Of a stretch of 64,000 bases of DNA, positions 53,338-63,322 are shown piece after piece. Below the pieces are notes generated by a model. It was not told where the DNA came from, did no database searches, and was given only the letters and a program-made list of their open reading frames with translations. The stretch covers positions 186,001-250,000 of the forward strand of contig CAVUTD010000015.1 of the NCBI GenBank assembly GCA_963744345.1, written 5' to 3'. Made by a program: the position numbers and the translations under genes. Origin of the DNA: DASTFP01 sp963744345. Its GTDB lineage: Bacteria; Verrucomicrobiota; Verrucomicrobiia; Chthoniobacterales; Terrimicrobiaceae. The stretch's first letter is position 1. Every line of letters begins with the position of its first letter.

Positions 53338-54183
53338 ATGCGTGCGATCTGGAAAGGGAGTATTAGCTTTGGGCTCGTATACATACCGGTAGCAGTCTAC
53401 CCGGCAACTCGCGAAGAAAAAATCAGCTTCAGGCAATTGCGTGCGCGGGATCTTAGCCCAATTCGTTACAAGAAAGTCGCCGAAGCCGATGAAAAGGAGG
53501 TCAAGGCCGAGGAGATCGTGAAAGGGTACGAGTACGAGAAGGGCCAGTGGGTGACTCTGAAGGATGAGGATTTCGAAAAAGTAAAGATCGAGTCCACGCA
53601 CGCTATTCAGATCACCGATTTCGTGGACCAGGCGGATATCAACCCGAAGTTCTTCTATCGGCCTTATTTTCTGGAGGCTCAGAAAGGCGGAGAGAAACCT
53701 TATGCCCTCTTGTATAAGGCGCTCTTAGAATCGGGTAAGCTCGGCATAGCTAAAGTGGTGATTCAGAACCGGGAGTATTTGGCGGCCGTTAAGCCAGACG
53801 GGTTGTTTCTGATGCTCGAGCTGATGCACTTTGCCAATGAGGTTCTGGAACCCGAGGCGCTCAAGACTCCTTCCGAAAATGATGTCTCGGCAAGAGAGCT
53901 GGACATGGCTAAGGCGCTGATCGAGTCGATGACGAGCGAGTGGGAACCGACAAGATACAAGGATCAATACAGGGATGCCCTCCTGGAACTGATTGAAGAG
54001 AAGGCCAGCAAGCGGCCACCGTCAGAACGACCGGTCGCGCCCCGGATAGCGGCGAATGTGGTAGATTTGGTCTCCGTCCTGCAAGAGAGTTTGCAAAAGG
54101 TGGGAACGAGAAAGGGACCACCCAAGGGGCGGATGCGCACAACGAACTCGTTAGTTAAGCAAAAGAGAAGGTCAGCGGCTTAG
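53338..54183 (+). CDS. ku: Ku DNA-end-binding protein
   Basis: 281 residues. MRAIWKGSISFGLVYIPVAVYPA, IRYKKVAEADEKEV, VKGYEYEKGQWVTLKDEDFE and FYRPYFLEAQKGG (the Ku bridge region) match the bacterial Ku core that forms a ring on DNA ends. The C terminus is basic and Lys/Arg-rich (RKGPPKGRMRTTN). It works with LigD in end joining; no ligD is visible in the window. Stands alone. The start is ATG 53338. Confidence 0.96.
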   Translation: MRAIWKGSISFGLVYIPVAVYPATREEKISFRQLRARDLSPIRYKKVAEADEKEVKAEEIVKGYEYEKGQWVTLKDEDFEKVKIESTHAIQITDFVDQADINPKFFYRPYFLEAQKGGEKPYALLYKALLESGKLGIAKVVIQNREYLAAVKPDGLFLMLELMHFANEVLEPEALKTPSENDVSARELDMAKALIESMTSEWEPTRYKDQYRDALLELIEEKASKRPPSERPVAPRIAANVVDLVSVLQESLQKVGTRKGPPKGRMRTTNSLVKQKRRSAA

Positions 54184-54259
54184 AAGTGTCAGCCACCTGC
54201 TTGAACGGCGCGCCAATGGAAGCGCTGCCTGGAGCTTCTTGCCGCGTCCCTTTTTGCGA

Positions 54260-56653
54260 TCAAGCGATAGCTACCTCGAAATTTCTTCCCTCCCAGTTCT
54301 CACTCTGAGGCCACCAGAAGGTGAACTCAATCACTGTGCCCACAGGCAAGGTTGAAGTCGGCAGGTCGGCACAAAAAAGGTCAGGTAGGCAGCTCGATTT
54401 CGTCTCGGTGTCGTGGGTACGCTTCCACGCGTCGCTGCTCCACCGAACAGTGGCTGCCACGCCGATCAGCAAGCGCAACGTCTTTTCGCGTGGAATACGA
54501 CGCGTCTGATGACGGAAGGTCCAGATTTCATGCAGGCTTGGCGTAGGCTGCGCGACATAGCGCTGGTAAGCGGGATCAACCCGATCAAAGACAACTCCGT
54601 CACGCCGACTCCGAACGAGGCTGAGGTACTCCGCATGTGACCAGCACAGTGGCATTGCGGAACCGGTAGGCTCACCACGCCGGAAGCTGCCATCAGGCAA
54701 ATCATCGTCATCCCAAAGTTGCTCGCTGAGCATTCCGCCGGAGTTAGCCATGCGTTCGATTATGGTGATATAGGGCAGCGGGTCGCGGCCAGCGGCCAAC
54801 TCGTAATGGCCGCGTTCTCCGGTGAGGATTGGCCACGAGCGACCGACGCCTGTGCCATCGAAAGCGGACCCATCATTCCTCTGGCCGTAAGCATCGTAGT
54901 TGTAGCGTCGCCAGCAGGGACCCTGCGGAAGTTCGCGCCGGAGGACGTGGTCGGTCACCGCAATAGAATCGAGCACCATCTGATCGCGGGCATCGCGAAT
55001 GCCAAGCCGCACGAGGTGTAGAAAGTCCCCGCCCACCACATTCCGCGCCGGATGACGACCAGCGCCATTGGCAAGCTGTATTTCGAGCCTATCCACGTCG
55101 GGGTGGGGATCGACTGCGTTGGGATTAGCCGGGGTAATGCGTACATAATGACGTGGCTTGTCGGCGACAAGCTCTCCGTATGATGTTGCCGTCCAGTCTT
55201 CAATGTGAGCAGCAAGCCAATCAGCGTAGGAAAGCAGGAGTTCCGCCGCTTCATCTTCCCTTGAACGGGCAAATTCTGCGGCGCAGACCAACGCGGCGAT
55301 GAGGACAGCCAGTGTGGATGGTGAGTAACCCGACTGTTCTTCCCAGCGCTCCTGTCCCGTAACGGGACCCTGTAGCATCAGATAGCGGGCAGCCTTGGCG
55401 ATCATGTGCCAGGGTTCAAAAGTCAACAGCGCCCCTTCGCGACGCAGTCGCCACGCCAGTAAGATGGGAGAAGCAATTTCATCGAGCTGTACGCCGCTCC
55501 AATAAGCGCGGCCATCAATCCAGCTGTTTTGCGGGAAATCGCCATCAGCCTTTTGGATGCAGGCGAGCCAGATGAGAGCGCGCAATGGCGTCGCGCTTTG
55601 GCCTGTCGCCAGCAATGCGGTGGCGCTCTGGACAAGATCACGCGTCCAAACCAAATGGTAACCTCCGATTTCGTCGTCTCCCTTGACCTCGCCCCAGGGT
55701 ATGCTCAACGAAGCGATGATCGCTCCTTGGAAGAGCTTGTCTTCGTGCGCAAGCAACACGCAACGGCTCAATCGATACATTCCGCCTTGGTCGCCGGTGT
55801 CGGCGCTGAGGTCGTAATGCTCCGCAATCTCCGTTCGGCGCCATTGCCGAACGTAGCCCTCGCGGTGCCGCGCAAAGGAATCTGCCAGCGATTGCAACAG
55901 CTTTGTCGCCGAACTTTGCGCGCTGCGTCCAAGCGCGATACCAAGCATCCACTCTTCGCGCGAGGAGTCGAGCTCGGCAGTCAGGGCGACATTGCCGCGT
56001 TCGGCCGCGCGAAACTCCCAGTCCATATGAAAATTGTCCATGAGATCTCGCCAGCCGTCGCTCGATCCCACATAGCCTACCGAACGTCGGGTAAAGTCAG
56101 GCTCACAACCAAAGGAGAGGTGGACATTCTCGCGCGCTGCGTGAAAGAGCTTGCGACCGGCGAACTCGCAGACCCATCCCGAATTCTCGGCTCCGCCCCG
56201 CAGAAGATGCGGCGCAAGCAACGCATAAAGTCTCAGCTTAGGTCGGAGCGATTCGGCCGAGACTTCGAGGCGGACATTTATCAGCACTACCGATCGGTGT
56301 GGATCGGCAAGCACATGTTTAACAATTCGATACCGGCCCTCCGGATCGCTGTTGGTGAGGCGATAAAGCGGACAGTTGCGTTCGGGATAGGCCACTTCGT
56401 GATGCAAATCGCGTTTCTCTTCATGACAAAAAGTTTCGCCATCCGTGATGAGCAACTCCGCATCACGCGCGTTCGGCTGGTCGATGGTCGGGTAATAAAT
56501 CTCGTTCAGGATCCCGTGGCTTATGGTGAACCATACGTGGCAGCTCGAATGATAAGCGGTGCCAATCCCCACCTTGGCGCTGTGCGTCCAGCGCGCCTCA
56601 ATGCCTGGCGCGCCGAAGGCGCGTGTTTGCCTCTTTTCGAAGTGCGTAGCCAT
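54260..56653 (-). CDS. Glucoamylase family protein (GH15)
   Basis: About 797 residues. N-terminal beta-sandwich-type domain (SCHVWFTISHGILNEIYYPTIDQPNARDAELLITDG), then an (alpha/alpha)6 barrel with GGYHLVWTRDLVQSATALLATGQ and IQKADGDFPQNSWIDG (substrate cleft), and a second acidic stretch EIASPILLAWRL. GH15 enzymes release glucose from alpha-1,4-linked glucans. No signal peptide, so it is likely intracellular. ATG 56653 begins MATHFEKRQ; the longer frame from TTG 56707 adds 18 unlike residues. Confidence 0.9.
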   Translation of the reverse strand: MATHFEKRQTRAFGAPGIEARWTHSAKVGIGTAYHSSCHVWFTISHGILNEIYYPTIDQPNARDAELLITDGETFCHEEKRDLHHEVAYPERNCPLYRLTNSDPEGRYRIVKHVLADPHRSVVLINVRLEVSAESLRPKLRLYALLAPHLLRGGAENSGWVCEFAGRKLFHAARENVHLSFGCEPDFTRRSVGYVGSSDGWRDLMDNFHMDWEFRAAERGNVALTAELDSSREEWMLGIALGRSAQSSATKLLQSLADSFARHREGYVRQWRRTEIAEHYDLSADTGDQGGMYRLSRCVLLAHEDKLFQGAIIASLSIPWGEVKGDDEIGGYHLVWTRDLVQSATALLATGQSATPLRALIWLACIQKADGDFPQNSWIDGRAYWSGVQLDEIASPILLAWRLRREGALLTFEPWHMIAKAARYLMLQGPVTGQERWEEQSGYSPSTLAVLIAALVCAAEFARSREDEAAELLLSYADWLAAHIEDWTATSYGELVADKPRHYVRITPANPNAVDPHPDVDRLEIQLANGAGRHPARNVVGGDFLHLVRLGIRDARDQMVLDSIAVTDHVLRRELPQGPCWRRYNYDAYGQRNDGSAFDGTGVGRSWPILTGERGHYELAAGRDPLPYITIIERMANSGGMLSEQLWDDDDLPDGSFRRGEPTGSAMPLCWSHAEYLSLVRSRRDGVVFDRVDPAYQRYVAQPTPSLHEIWTFRHQTRRIPREKTLRLLIGVAATVRWSSDAWKRTHDTETKSSCLPDLFCADLPTSTLPVGTVIEFTFWWPQSENWEGRNFEVAIA

Positions 56654-57039
56654 CAGAGGGGAAAGTTTAAGTTGGCCGCCCACCGCGGTAAAGCCGATGT
56701 GGACCAATTCCCGTAATCGCCCGCGGTGAAGCTATTCTTTGGAGCGGTAACTCCACTCGAGCAAGATCAGGCATTGAACTGTTCCTCGTCCGGGTAGTGG
56801 GGCGAGGTATTCAACCTGCGGAAAAGCGGGAACATCCGCGCTTTGGTTTGAGCCGGCTTACAAGTATTTCATGTGACAATGACCATGGTGTAGAATAGAG
56901 AAGGAGTGCTGGTACAAGGAAAAAGGCCGAAAAATGCAGAGTGACCTAAGTAACGTCACCACACGAAGCACGCCTTGGTACTTCAAACATTTTTTCGAGT
57001 GCCCCAAGCCAGCCCAACAAATTACCTCAAGGAGACTTC
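56654..57039. other. Intergenic region upstream of the M50 protease
   Basis: No reading frame is supported. A TAGAAT at 56892-56897 could be a -10 box for the protease, although no good -35 sits at the right distance. AAGGAG at 57029-57034 is a clear ribosome binding site for ATG 57040. Confidence 0.4.
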
Positions 57040-58158
57040 ATGCGCTGGTCCCTTAAAATCGCACGCATTGCCGGAACCGACGTGCGTATTCACATCACGT
57101 TCCTTCTGTTCCTGGCGTGGATCGGATTTTCTTACTACCAGGTCGGCGGCGCGGCTGCTGCCGTGCCCGGCGTCTTGTTCATCGTTGCATTATTTGGATG
57201 CGTATTGCTGCACGAGTTTGGCCATGCGCTCGCCGCCAGAGCGTTCGGCATTCCGACCCCTGATATCACGCTGCTGCCGATCGGCGGCGTCGCCCGTCTT
57301 CAACGCATGCCTGACAAACCGTGGCAGGAATTGGTCGTGGCGGTCGCCGGTCCGCTGGTAAACGTGGTGATCGCGGGGATTCTTCTCCTTCTCGGCAGCT
57401 CGGCCGGCGTCGCACAGCTCGAGCGGGTGCAACACCCCAGTGTGGAAATGCTGGGAAAACTTGCCTCTGTCAATGTGATGCTCGTCCTTTTCAACCTCAT
57501 CCCGGCCTTTCCAATGGATGGCGGGCGTGTGCTTCGCTCCCTCCTGGCCATGACTCTTCCTTACGGCCGAGCCACCCAGATCGCGGCATGGATCGGACAG
57601 GCACTCGCCTTCGTCTTCGGCTTTATCGGACTCTTCACAAACCCAATGCTTGTCTTCATAGCTTTCTTCATTTTCCTGGGCGCACAGCAGGAATCTGCCA
57701 TGGCACAGATGAAGGATCTTTCCTTAAATTTACGCGTCGCCGAGGCGATGGTAACGCATTTGGTAAAGCTTCCGCCCGATGCTACCTTGGAAGACGCCGT
57801 GGAAGCTCTCCTGCGCACATCACAGCACGAGTTCCCGATTGTGGATGTCGATGAACGCGTGCTGGGCGTATTAACGCGAGACGCGCTGATCGCCGCACTA
57901 AAACGGGATGGGCCCGCCACGCTGGTGGCCAAGGTTATGCAGCGAGACTTACCCGTCGTGCAAGCAGATGAGCCGTTCGACAAGGCTTTCCACCTCATGC
58001 AGCAAAGCGCTTTCCCAGCACTCCCGGTGGTGGATCGCTTCGGGCGCCTTCGAGGCTTGATCACGCCGGAAAACATTGGCGAATTGATGATGGTAAGTGC
58101 TCTGCTCCCGAAAGGCGCTCAGCCTGCCTGGCGCAGCTCCGCCATGAATGTGCAATGA
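57040..58158 (+). CDS. Site-2 protease family (M50) metalloprotease with CBS pair
   Basis: 372 residues. HEFGH at residues 58-62 in a membrane segment binds zinc; NLIPAFPMDGG at about 152-162 supplies the third ligand (Asp160); about six membrane segments. A pair of CBS domains (about 225-355) ends with VVDRFGRLRGLITPENIGELM. This is the Rip3-type layout. It may cut membrane-bound regulators, with the CBS pair sensing nucleotides. AAGGAG lies six bases before ATG 57040. A hairpin follows the stop. Confidence 0.95.
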   Translation: MRWSLKIARIAGTDVRIHITFLLFLAWIGFSYYQVGGAAAAVPGVLFIVALFGCVLLHEFGHALAARAFGIPTPDITLLPIGGVARLQRMPDKPWQELVVAVAGPLVNVVIAGILLLLGSSAGVAQLERVQHPSVEMLGKLASVNVMLVLFNLIPAFPMDGGRVLRSLLAMTLPYGRATQIAAWIGQALAFVFGFIGLFTNPMLVFIAFFIFLGAQQESAMAQMKDLSLNLRVAEAMVTHLVKLPPDATLEDAVEALLRTSQHEFPIVDVDERVLGVLTRDALIAALKRDGPATLVAKVMQRDLPVVQADEPFDKAFHLMQQSAFPALPVVDRFGRLRGLITPENIGELMMVSALLPKGAQPAWRSSAMNVQ

Positions 58159-58190
58159 CCCATACCGCAAGTCGCACCAGCGGCATGGGT
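58158..58190 (+). terminator. Hairpin after the M50 protease gene
   Basis: ACCCAT-A-CCGC pairs with GCGG-C-ATGGGT around an 11-base loop, with one mismatch. There is no T run after it, so it may be a weak terminator or a messenger-stabilising stem. Confidence 0.4.
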
Positions 58191-58312
58191 GTGTTCGGAG
58201 CGAAGTATCCCCGAATAGCCTCAGCTAAGCAACTGACTTGAGTCGAAAGGCAAAGGTTCTCTGTGCGTGCAGTTCATCCAAGGGGTTGGCAGTCATATAG
58301 CTCGCGGAAGGG

Positions 58313-59146
58313 ATGAGGACAGTTGCATTGCCATCCGGCCAATTCGTGCCGGTGCTCGGTCTGGGGACTTGGCACATGAGCGAAGACCCAGGATCACGGC
58401 GGGAAGAAATCGAGACTCTCCGGCTTGGTTTAGACCTGGGCGCAACCTTGATAGATACGGCAGAAATGTACGGCGATGGCCGCGTCGAAGAACTTGTCGG
58501 AGAAGCGGTCGAAGGCAGGCGTGATGAGGCATTCATCGTTAGCAAAGTCTATCCGCACAACGCATCACGCAGAGGTACCATTGCCGCGTGCGACCGAAGT
58601 CTACGCCGGCTGAGGACCGATCGGATCGACCTCTATCTGTTGCATTGGCGTGGCGATGTTCCGCTCGCCGAGACCATGGAGGCCTTCAAGGCCCTGCAAG
58701 GCTCCGGTAAGATCCTTAATTATGGCGTCAGCAATTTTGACCTCCAAGACATGCAGGAATTATGGGCCGTCCCCGGCGGATCTGGCGTGTCAACCGACCA
58801 GTTGCTGTACAACCTGACGCGTCGGGGCATCGAATGGGATCTGATTCCATGGCTCCGCAAGCGCCGACTTCCGTTCATGGCGTATTCGCCGCTCGAGCAA
58901 GCCAAACTCGCTCGTGACGCCAAGCTTGTTCGCTTCGCACAGCAGCACGGAATGACTGCTTCACAAGTTGCTCTTGCCTGGTTGCTCGCCAATGATGACC
59001 TCATCGTCATACCCAAAACAAGCCGCCGCGACCGACTGAAGGAAAACCTTAGGGCGCTCGACTACAAACTAACACCAGCTCAGCTTGCCGCCCTCGATGG
59101 CTTGTACGTTCCACCGAAACAGCCGACGCCGCTCGAGATGCTTTGA
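58313..59146 (+). CDS. Aldo/keto reductase
   Basis: 277 residues of the TIM-barrel AKR fold. GLGTWHMSEDP near the N terminus; LGATLIDTAEMYGDGRVEELVGEAV carries the catalytic Asp and Tyr; KVYPHNASRR the Lys; YLLHWRGDVPLAE the His; YSPLEQAK and IPKTSRRDRLKENL bind NADPH. Substrate is unknown. GGAAGG lies just before ATG 58313. The neighbouring AraC genes may control it or a lost neighbour. Confidence 0.94.
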   Translation: MRTVALPSGQFVPVLGLGTWHMSEDPGSRREEIETLRLGLDLGATLIDTAEMYGDGRVEELVGEAVEGRRDEAFIVSKVYPHNASRRGTIAACDRSLRRLRTDRIDLYLLHWRGDVPLAETMEAFKALQGSGKILNYGVSNFDLQDMQELWAVPGGSGVSTDQLLYNLTRRGIEWDLIPWLRKRRLPFMAYSPLEQAKLARDAKLVRFAQQHGMTASQVALAWLLANDDLIVIPKTSRRDRLKENLRALDYKLTPAQLAALDGLYVPPKQPTPLEML

Positions 59147-59257
59147 CGCTCAGGAGAATCGCCGATGTCGTAGCCACCACGCACCATCAAAGCGCCCAAT
59201 GCGATCTTAATGGAGCAACCCTGCTCAAGAACTGTCTCCGTTGATCTTCGCCAAACT

Positions 59258-60188
59258 TCATCTGTAGCTCCTTTGATTAAGGCTCATCCGTCGCGCTCCA
59301 CGGTTTTGCCGCCGGCCTTGCTTTGAGCGCCAGGGATGCGGCGCCTCTCCGAAGTGCTGCTTAAACTGTTTTGAGAGTTGAAAAGCGGAATGGAAGCCGA
59401 GGATGTCCGCAATTTCCTGTACCTGAGCGCGTTGTGCTCGCGAGGAGTTCCTGAGCCTTCTGCAGGCGCACTTGACAGTGATACTGTTTAGGGCTGAGAC
59501 CGATCCGCTCCGTGAAGGCCTGTCGCAAATGCGAATAGCTAACCCCGAGTTCGGTGGCAATCGCGGGCAGACTGAGACGTTCCTGACACCGGAGGGCAAT
59601 GAGTGCATGGGCGCGCTCGATCAACTCGTCGATACGCCGGTCGAAGCGCGGAGTGTTCTGCAAGTAGCCGATGACTGAGAGCAGGTGCGCTCCCATGGTT
59701 GACAGAAGGTGTTGATTGGCCAGTGCCCCTCGCGCGGCGAGTGCGTGGCAGCGCTCGAAGCATCGCAAAAGGTCGGGTTCCAAGCCGGTGTGCAATATTG
59801 GGTGGTCGGGACGCACGATTCCGGCACGAACCGCCTCGTCAAAGATTGGTCCCTGGCATTCGATCCAATGTTCTGTCCAGCCAACACCAGGATCCGGAGC
59901 GTAGCGGTGCCAGACTCGCGGAAAGAGAATAATCAGAGAGCCAGCCTTGACGCTCCTCGGCTCGCGCGTGTGCTCACTCTCGAACATGCCTGAACCTTGG
60001 GAGACGAAAACGATTTGGTAACATTGCAGGATTCGTCCTTGGTCCCATTCAAAATGGTGGTCAGCCGGGTGGCGAGCCGGAGGATACTTGGTGTGCGGCT
60101 TGACATGTGCGAACCCGACGGAAGTGGCTGTGCACTCCCAAATGTTACCCGGCGGCTGGTGCGGGAGGTAGACGAAATAGTCGCGCAT
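59258..60188 (-). pseudogene. AraC family regulator broken by one frameshift
   Basis: From ATG 60188 (MRDYFVYLPHQPP) the frame holds a cupin-like N-terminal domain (YPPARHPADHHFEWDQGRILQCYQIV, FPRVWHRY) and the first helix-turn-helix (LSLPAIATELGVSYSHLRQAFTERIG). The frame then breaks at 59422-59423, where one extra base in the CC pair moves it; in the next frame the second helix-turn-helix continues as VQEIADILGFHSAFQLSKQFKQHFG to a stop at 59258. Restoring one base would rejoin the two. The break is a real lesion or a sequencing error. The upstream TTG at 60275 adds residues without support. Confidence 0.82.
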
Positions 60189-60291
60189 ACGAGGGCCGAA
60201 AGCAGTGTCAATTTGTATATGGCAAACGTCAACGCGTCCATTCTCTTCTGCGTGCTTGGTCAGTAAGTTGGCCAAAGTTGAATTCCTTTCT

Positions 60292-61158
60292 ATGTTTACC
60301 CTCCACGCAGAAAATCGCCTTCAGACTGACCAATTTCCGATTGTTGTCGATCGACGAAGTCGTCGCGAAGAACCTGGTCTGACCAGACACCGCTTTAGCG
60401 AGATTGTCGTCGTAGTTGGAGGCCAAGCTCTGTATGGGACTGGGGGTGCTTCGTGGGCTGTGACAGCTGGCGACGTATTTGTTGTCGGTCCTTCTGACTC
60501 GCGCGGGTACGAAGAGGTGAAAGATCTGCGCCTAATCACTATTTGCTTCTGTCCCGAGAGGCTGAACATGCAGTTGTTGGATCTTTCCGGGCTGCCGGGA
60601 TACCAGGCGCTTTTCACATTTGAATCCGCAGGGATTATGAATCGCAGCGCAACGAGAACGCTTCGTCTTTCCATGAAGGAGTTAAGCATTGTCATCAATT
60701 ACGCGGAGATGCTCGCCCACGAGCTCGAGATGCAAAGTCCCGGCTTCGCGTTCATGGCCTACACATGGTTCATGCAGCTTCTCGGATATCTTTCGCGCGT
60801 TTACTGCCGTTTTCGGCGGCCAAATCGGCTGGCGAGGTCGAGTGTCGGAAACGCCATCGATTATCTCGAAACGCATTTCGATCAACCCGTCAGCCTGGAC
60901 GAGTTGTCTCGGCTCACGCATATGTCCAAGCGAAGCTTTCTCCGCGCTTTCCAAGCTGCGACAGGCAATACGCCAATCGCGTTTCTCACCAATGTGCGAC
61001 TCGCCCGCGCCGCGGAAATGCTAAGGCGGCAAGAGGAAAATGTGACCTCTGTTGCCTTTAGGGTCGGTTACAATGATAGCAACTATTTCGCGCGACGCTT
61101 TCATGCGATGTTCGGTGTTCCGCCGAGCCTGTATCGGAAACGACAGGAACTCTTATAG
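60292..61158 (+). CDS. AraC family transcriptional regulator
   Basis: 288 residues. N-terminal cupin-like ligand domain with TRHRFSEIVVVVGG and GDVFVVGPSDSR; C-terminal double helix-turn-helix with VSLDELSRLTHMSKRSFLRAFQAATG and NVTSVAFRVGYNDSNYFARRFHAMFG. ATG 60292 starts the domain; the longer frame from 60205 overlaps the divergent AraC gene. Related in layout to RhaS/RhaR-type regulators. The two AraC genes are divergent, about 100 bases apart, and may share a control region. Confidence 0.92.
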   Translation: MFTLHAENRLQTDQFPIVVDRRSRREEPGLTRHRFSEIVVVVGGQALYGTGGASWAVTAGDVFVVGPSDSRGYEEVKDLRLITICFCPERLNMQLLDLSGLPGYQALFTFESAGIMNRSATRTLRLSMKELSIVINYAEMLAHELEMQSPGFAFMAYTWFMQLLGYLSRVYCRFRRPNRLARSSVGNAIDYLETHFDQPVSLDELSRLTHMSKRSFLRAFQAATGNTPIAFLTNVRLARAAEMLRRQEENVTSVAFRVGYNDSNYFARRFHAMFGVPPSLYRKRQELL

Positions 61159-61241
61159 CTGTACACCTCCCTTGGCGATACTTAGTCAGCGTGACGGCCC
61201 TCGATGATAGCAGTGCGAAACCTAAGGGCAAATTGGACGCC

Positions 61242-61928
61242 TCAAACGCAGAGAATTGTCAGCTTTTTGGGTCCATGAGCGCCAAGCACGAGGATGCGCT
61301 CGATATCGCCAGTTCGGCTCGGACCAGTGATGAATGAGATGAAGCTTGGATAGTTTGAGCCATACTTGTCTTCCAGGAGGACAAACGCTGCCGGCAGGTC
61401 GGCAAGGATTTGCTCGCGGCGCGCGAGAACCACATGGTGAGGGGGGAGCACTGAAAGGGCGCGTCCCCCGGCGCTTCTGCTCGATACCAGCACGCTCCCG
61501 GTTTGCGCAACCAGGGCATCACACTCGCTGATCCCGGCGTCGCACGTCTCCAACTCCTTGACGTCGTAGCTTTGATCGCTGAGGAGTAGAGGCAGTGCCA
61601 AAGCCGTACATGCGCGGTCCGTCAACTCGCCGGCATGGCTCGCGATCTTCTTCCAGTGCGCCTCGGCCGCGCACTCGCGAAGGTATGCTTCCATCTCCTC
61701 GAGGCCGCTGAGGAGGTGGAACTCTGCTCGAAGCTCCAGGGCGTTCGTCTGAAACAATTCGACGCGCTCGTCGAATGTGTCACGCACTTCCGGGAGCCAT
61801 TCGGAGATATGTTGGGCAGCCTCGGCTTCCGTGACCTCGCCGTGATTGCGACCGTGCCCGCCAGGAACAGGGGCGAGGACGCGCAGCGCTTCGCGGACGC
61901 GACCGAGGATTCGCTCGCGCTCGCTCAT
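61242..61928 (-). CDS. lutC: LutC/YkgG family lactate-utilisation protein (LUD domain)
   Basis: About 228 residues of the LUD domain: LETCDAGISECDALVAQTGSVLV, ALSVLPPHHVVLA and ISFITGPSRTGDIERILVLGAHGP, the last being the family's closing motif. LutC works with the iron-sulfur subunits LutA and LutB to oxidise L-lactate to pyruvate. ATG 61928 overlaps the lutB stop as ATGA; the longer frame upstream lies within lutB. Third gene of the lut operon. Confidence 0.94.
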   Translation of the reverse strand: MSERERILGRVREALRVLAPVPGGHGRNHGEVTEAEAAQHISEWLPEVRDTFDERVELFQTNALELRAEFHLLSGLEEMEAYLRECAAEAHWKKIASHAGELTDRACTALALPLLLSDQSYDVKELETCDAGISECDALVAQTGSVLVSSRSAGGRALSVLPPHHVVLARREQILADLPAAFVLLEDKYGSNYPSFISFITGPSRTGDIERILVLGAHGPKKLTILCV

Positions 61929-63322
61929 CGCCGTCTCGACTTCCAGAATTCTCGAAAGGTTGGTTTCGCGATAACCGGTAATTCGCGCGAGCGTGTCCAA
62001 GGTTTGGCCGGATCGAAACGGGTCCCTTTCACAACGGGATGAAATTTTTGCGCAATGCGCCCGAACTTGCCTGCCAGCAAGAATAACATGGGGCGGTTCA
62101 TTAGCAGGCCGAAGCCTCTAAAGGCGAACTTCTCCCACCAAATCGCTCGCTGAGCAACTGCATTGCGGCGGCTCTGAAGCAGGTGGTGATGCAAATCGAT
62201 TTTTACCGGGCATGTCTCCGTGCAAGCGCCACACAGAGAGGAAGCATAAGAGAGATGCTTCCAATTTTGCAGACCCCGGAGATGCGGGGTGATCACTGAA
62301 CCGATCGGGCCCTGATAGGTCGTGCCGTAGGTGTGACCGCCGACATTGCGGTAGATCGGGCAGACATTCAGGCAGGCTCCGCACCGAATACAATGGAGGG
62401 CATCGCGCTGTTCGGTGTCGGCGAGCAGGTGCGTTCGCTTATTATCCAGAAGTACGAGATGGAATTCCTCTGGCCCATCGGATTCCCCCGGTTGGCGTGG
62501 ACCGCCATAAAGCGAGTTGTAGCCGGTCAGTGCCTGCCCCGCTCCGGCGGTCGCCAGCATTGGCAGAAAAAGCGCCAGATCTTGGAGTTTGGGGATGACC
62601 TTTTCTATTCCCATCAAAGCGATGTGTACTTTCGGCAGCGCGCACGTAAGTCGGGCGTTCCCCTCGTTTTCCGTAATGGAGATCATCCCGGTCTCAGCGA
62701 TGGCGAAGTTCGCTCCGCTGATGCCGATGTCGGCGGTAATGTATTTGCCGCGGAGCACCTCACGGGCGATCATCATGAGCTCTTCCGGCTCGTTGGTGGA
62801 ATCTGAACCAAGTTTTTCTTGGAACAATTCGTTGATTTCTCCACGGACAAGATGCATCGCGGGAAACACGAAATGATACGGTGCCTCGCGCCGTAGCTGC
62901 ACGATGTACTCGCCGAAGTCGCTCTCCACCACGGTAAGACCAGCCTGCTCCAGGGCTTCGTTAAGATGGATTTCTTCGCCCGTCATCACTTTGGATTTGA
63001 TAATCGAACGCGCATTTTTTTCGCGGACGATACCCAGGACGATTTGCCGCGCTTGTTCGCCGGTGCTCGCCCAGTGCACCTTCGTGCCACGTGCCTCGAG
63101 CTTCTCGACTAGTTCTTCCAAATATTTGTCGAGATGATTTACCGCATCCCACTTGATCTCCGCCGCTGTCTGGCGGGCCGCCTGCCAGTCTCGATAGCGC
63201 GATTTCCTCGCGTCCCGCGCGATCTCGTATTTTTTTAGCGCGGTCTGAATAAGCGAACGGTGGCGCAAATCATGCGTCAACCTCTCGGCATCATCCTTAA
63301 ACTGCCGGGCTTGTGCGTTCAT
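61925..63322 (-). CDS. lutB: LutB iron-sulfur subunit of lactate oxidation
   Basis: 465 residues. N-terminal LUD-type half with VMTGEEIHLNEAL, EDGYI-like GEYIVQLRREAPYHFVFPAMH and ISGANFAIAETG; then two 4Fe-4S sites, CIRCGACLNVCP and CGACTETCPVKIDL. Electrons would pass through these clusters. ATG 63322 overlaps the lutA stop (63319-63322). lutC overlaps its stop. Typical gene order lutA-lutB-lutC. Confidence 0.96.
   Translation of the reverse strand: MNAQARQFKDDAERLTHDLRHRSLIQTALKKYEIARDARKSRYRDWQAARQTAAEIKWDAVNHLDKYLEELVEKLEARGTKVHWASTGEQARQIVLGIVREKNARSIIKSKVMTGEEIHLNEALEQAGLTVVESDFGEYIVQLRREAPYHFVFPAMHLVRGEINELFQEKLGSDSTNEPEELMMIAREVLRGKYITADIGISGANFAIAETGMISITENEGNARLTCALPKVHIALMGIEKVIPKLQDLALFLPMLATAGAGQALTGYNSLYGGPRQPGESDGPEEFHLVLLDNKRTHLLADTEQRDALHCIRCGACLNVCPIYRNVGGHTYGTTYQGPIGSVITPHLRGLQNWKHLSYASSLCGACTETCPVKIDLHHHLLQSRRNAVAQRAIWWEKFAFRGFGLLMNRPMLFLLAGKFGRIAQKFHPVVKGTRFDPAKPWTRSRELPVIAKPTFREFWKSRRR

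Noticed and set aside
55529..56716. A 395-codon plus-strand frame antisense to the glucoamylase gene
   Set aside because: The minus-strand product has clear GH15 motifs; the plus frame has none and is Arg-rich in the way antisense frames are.
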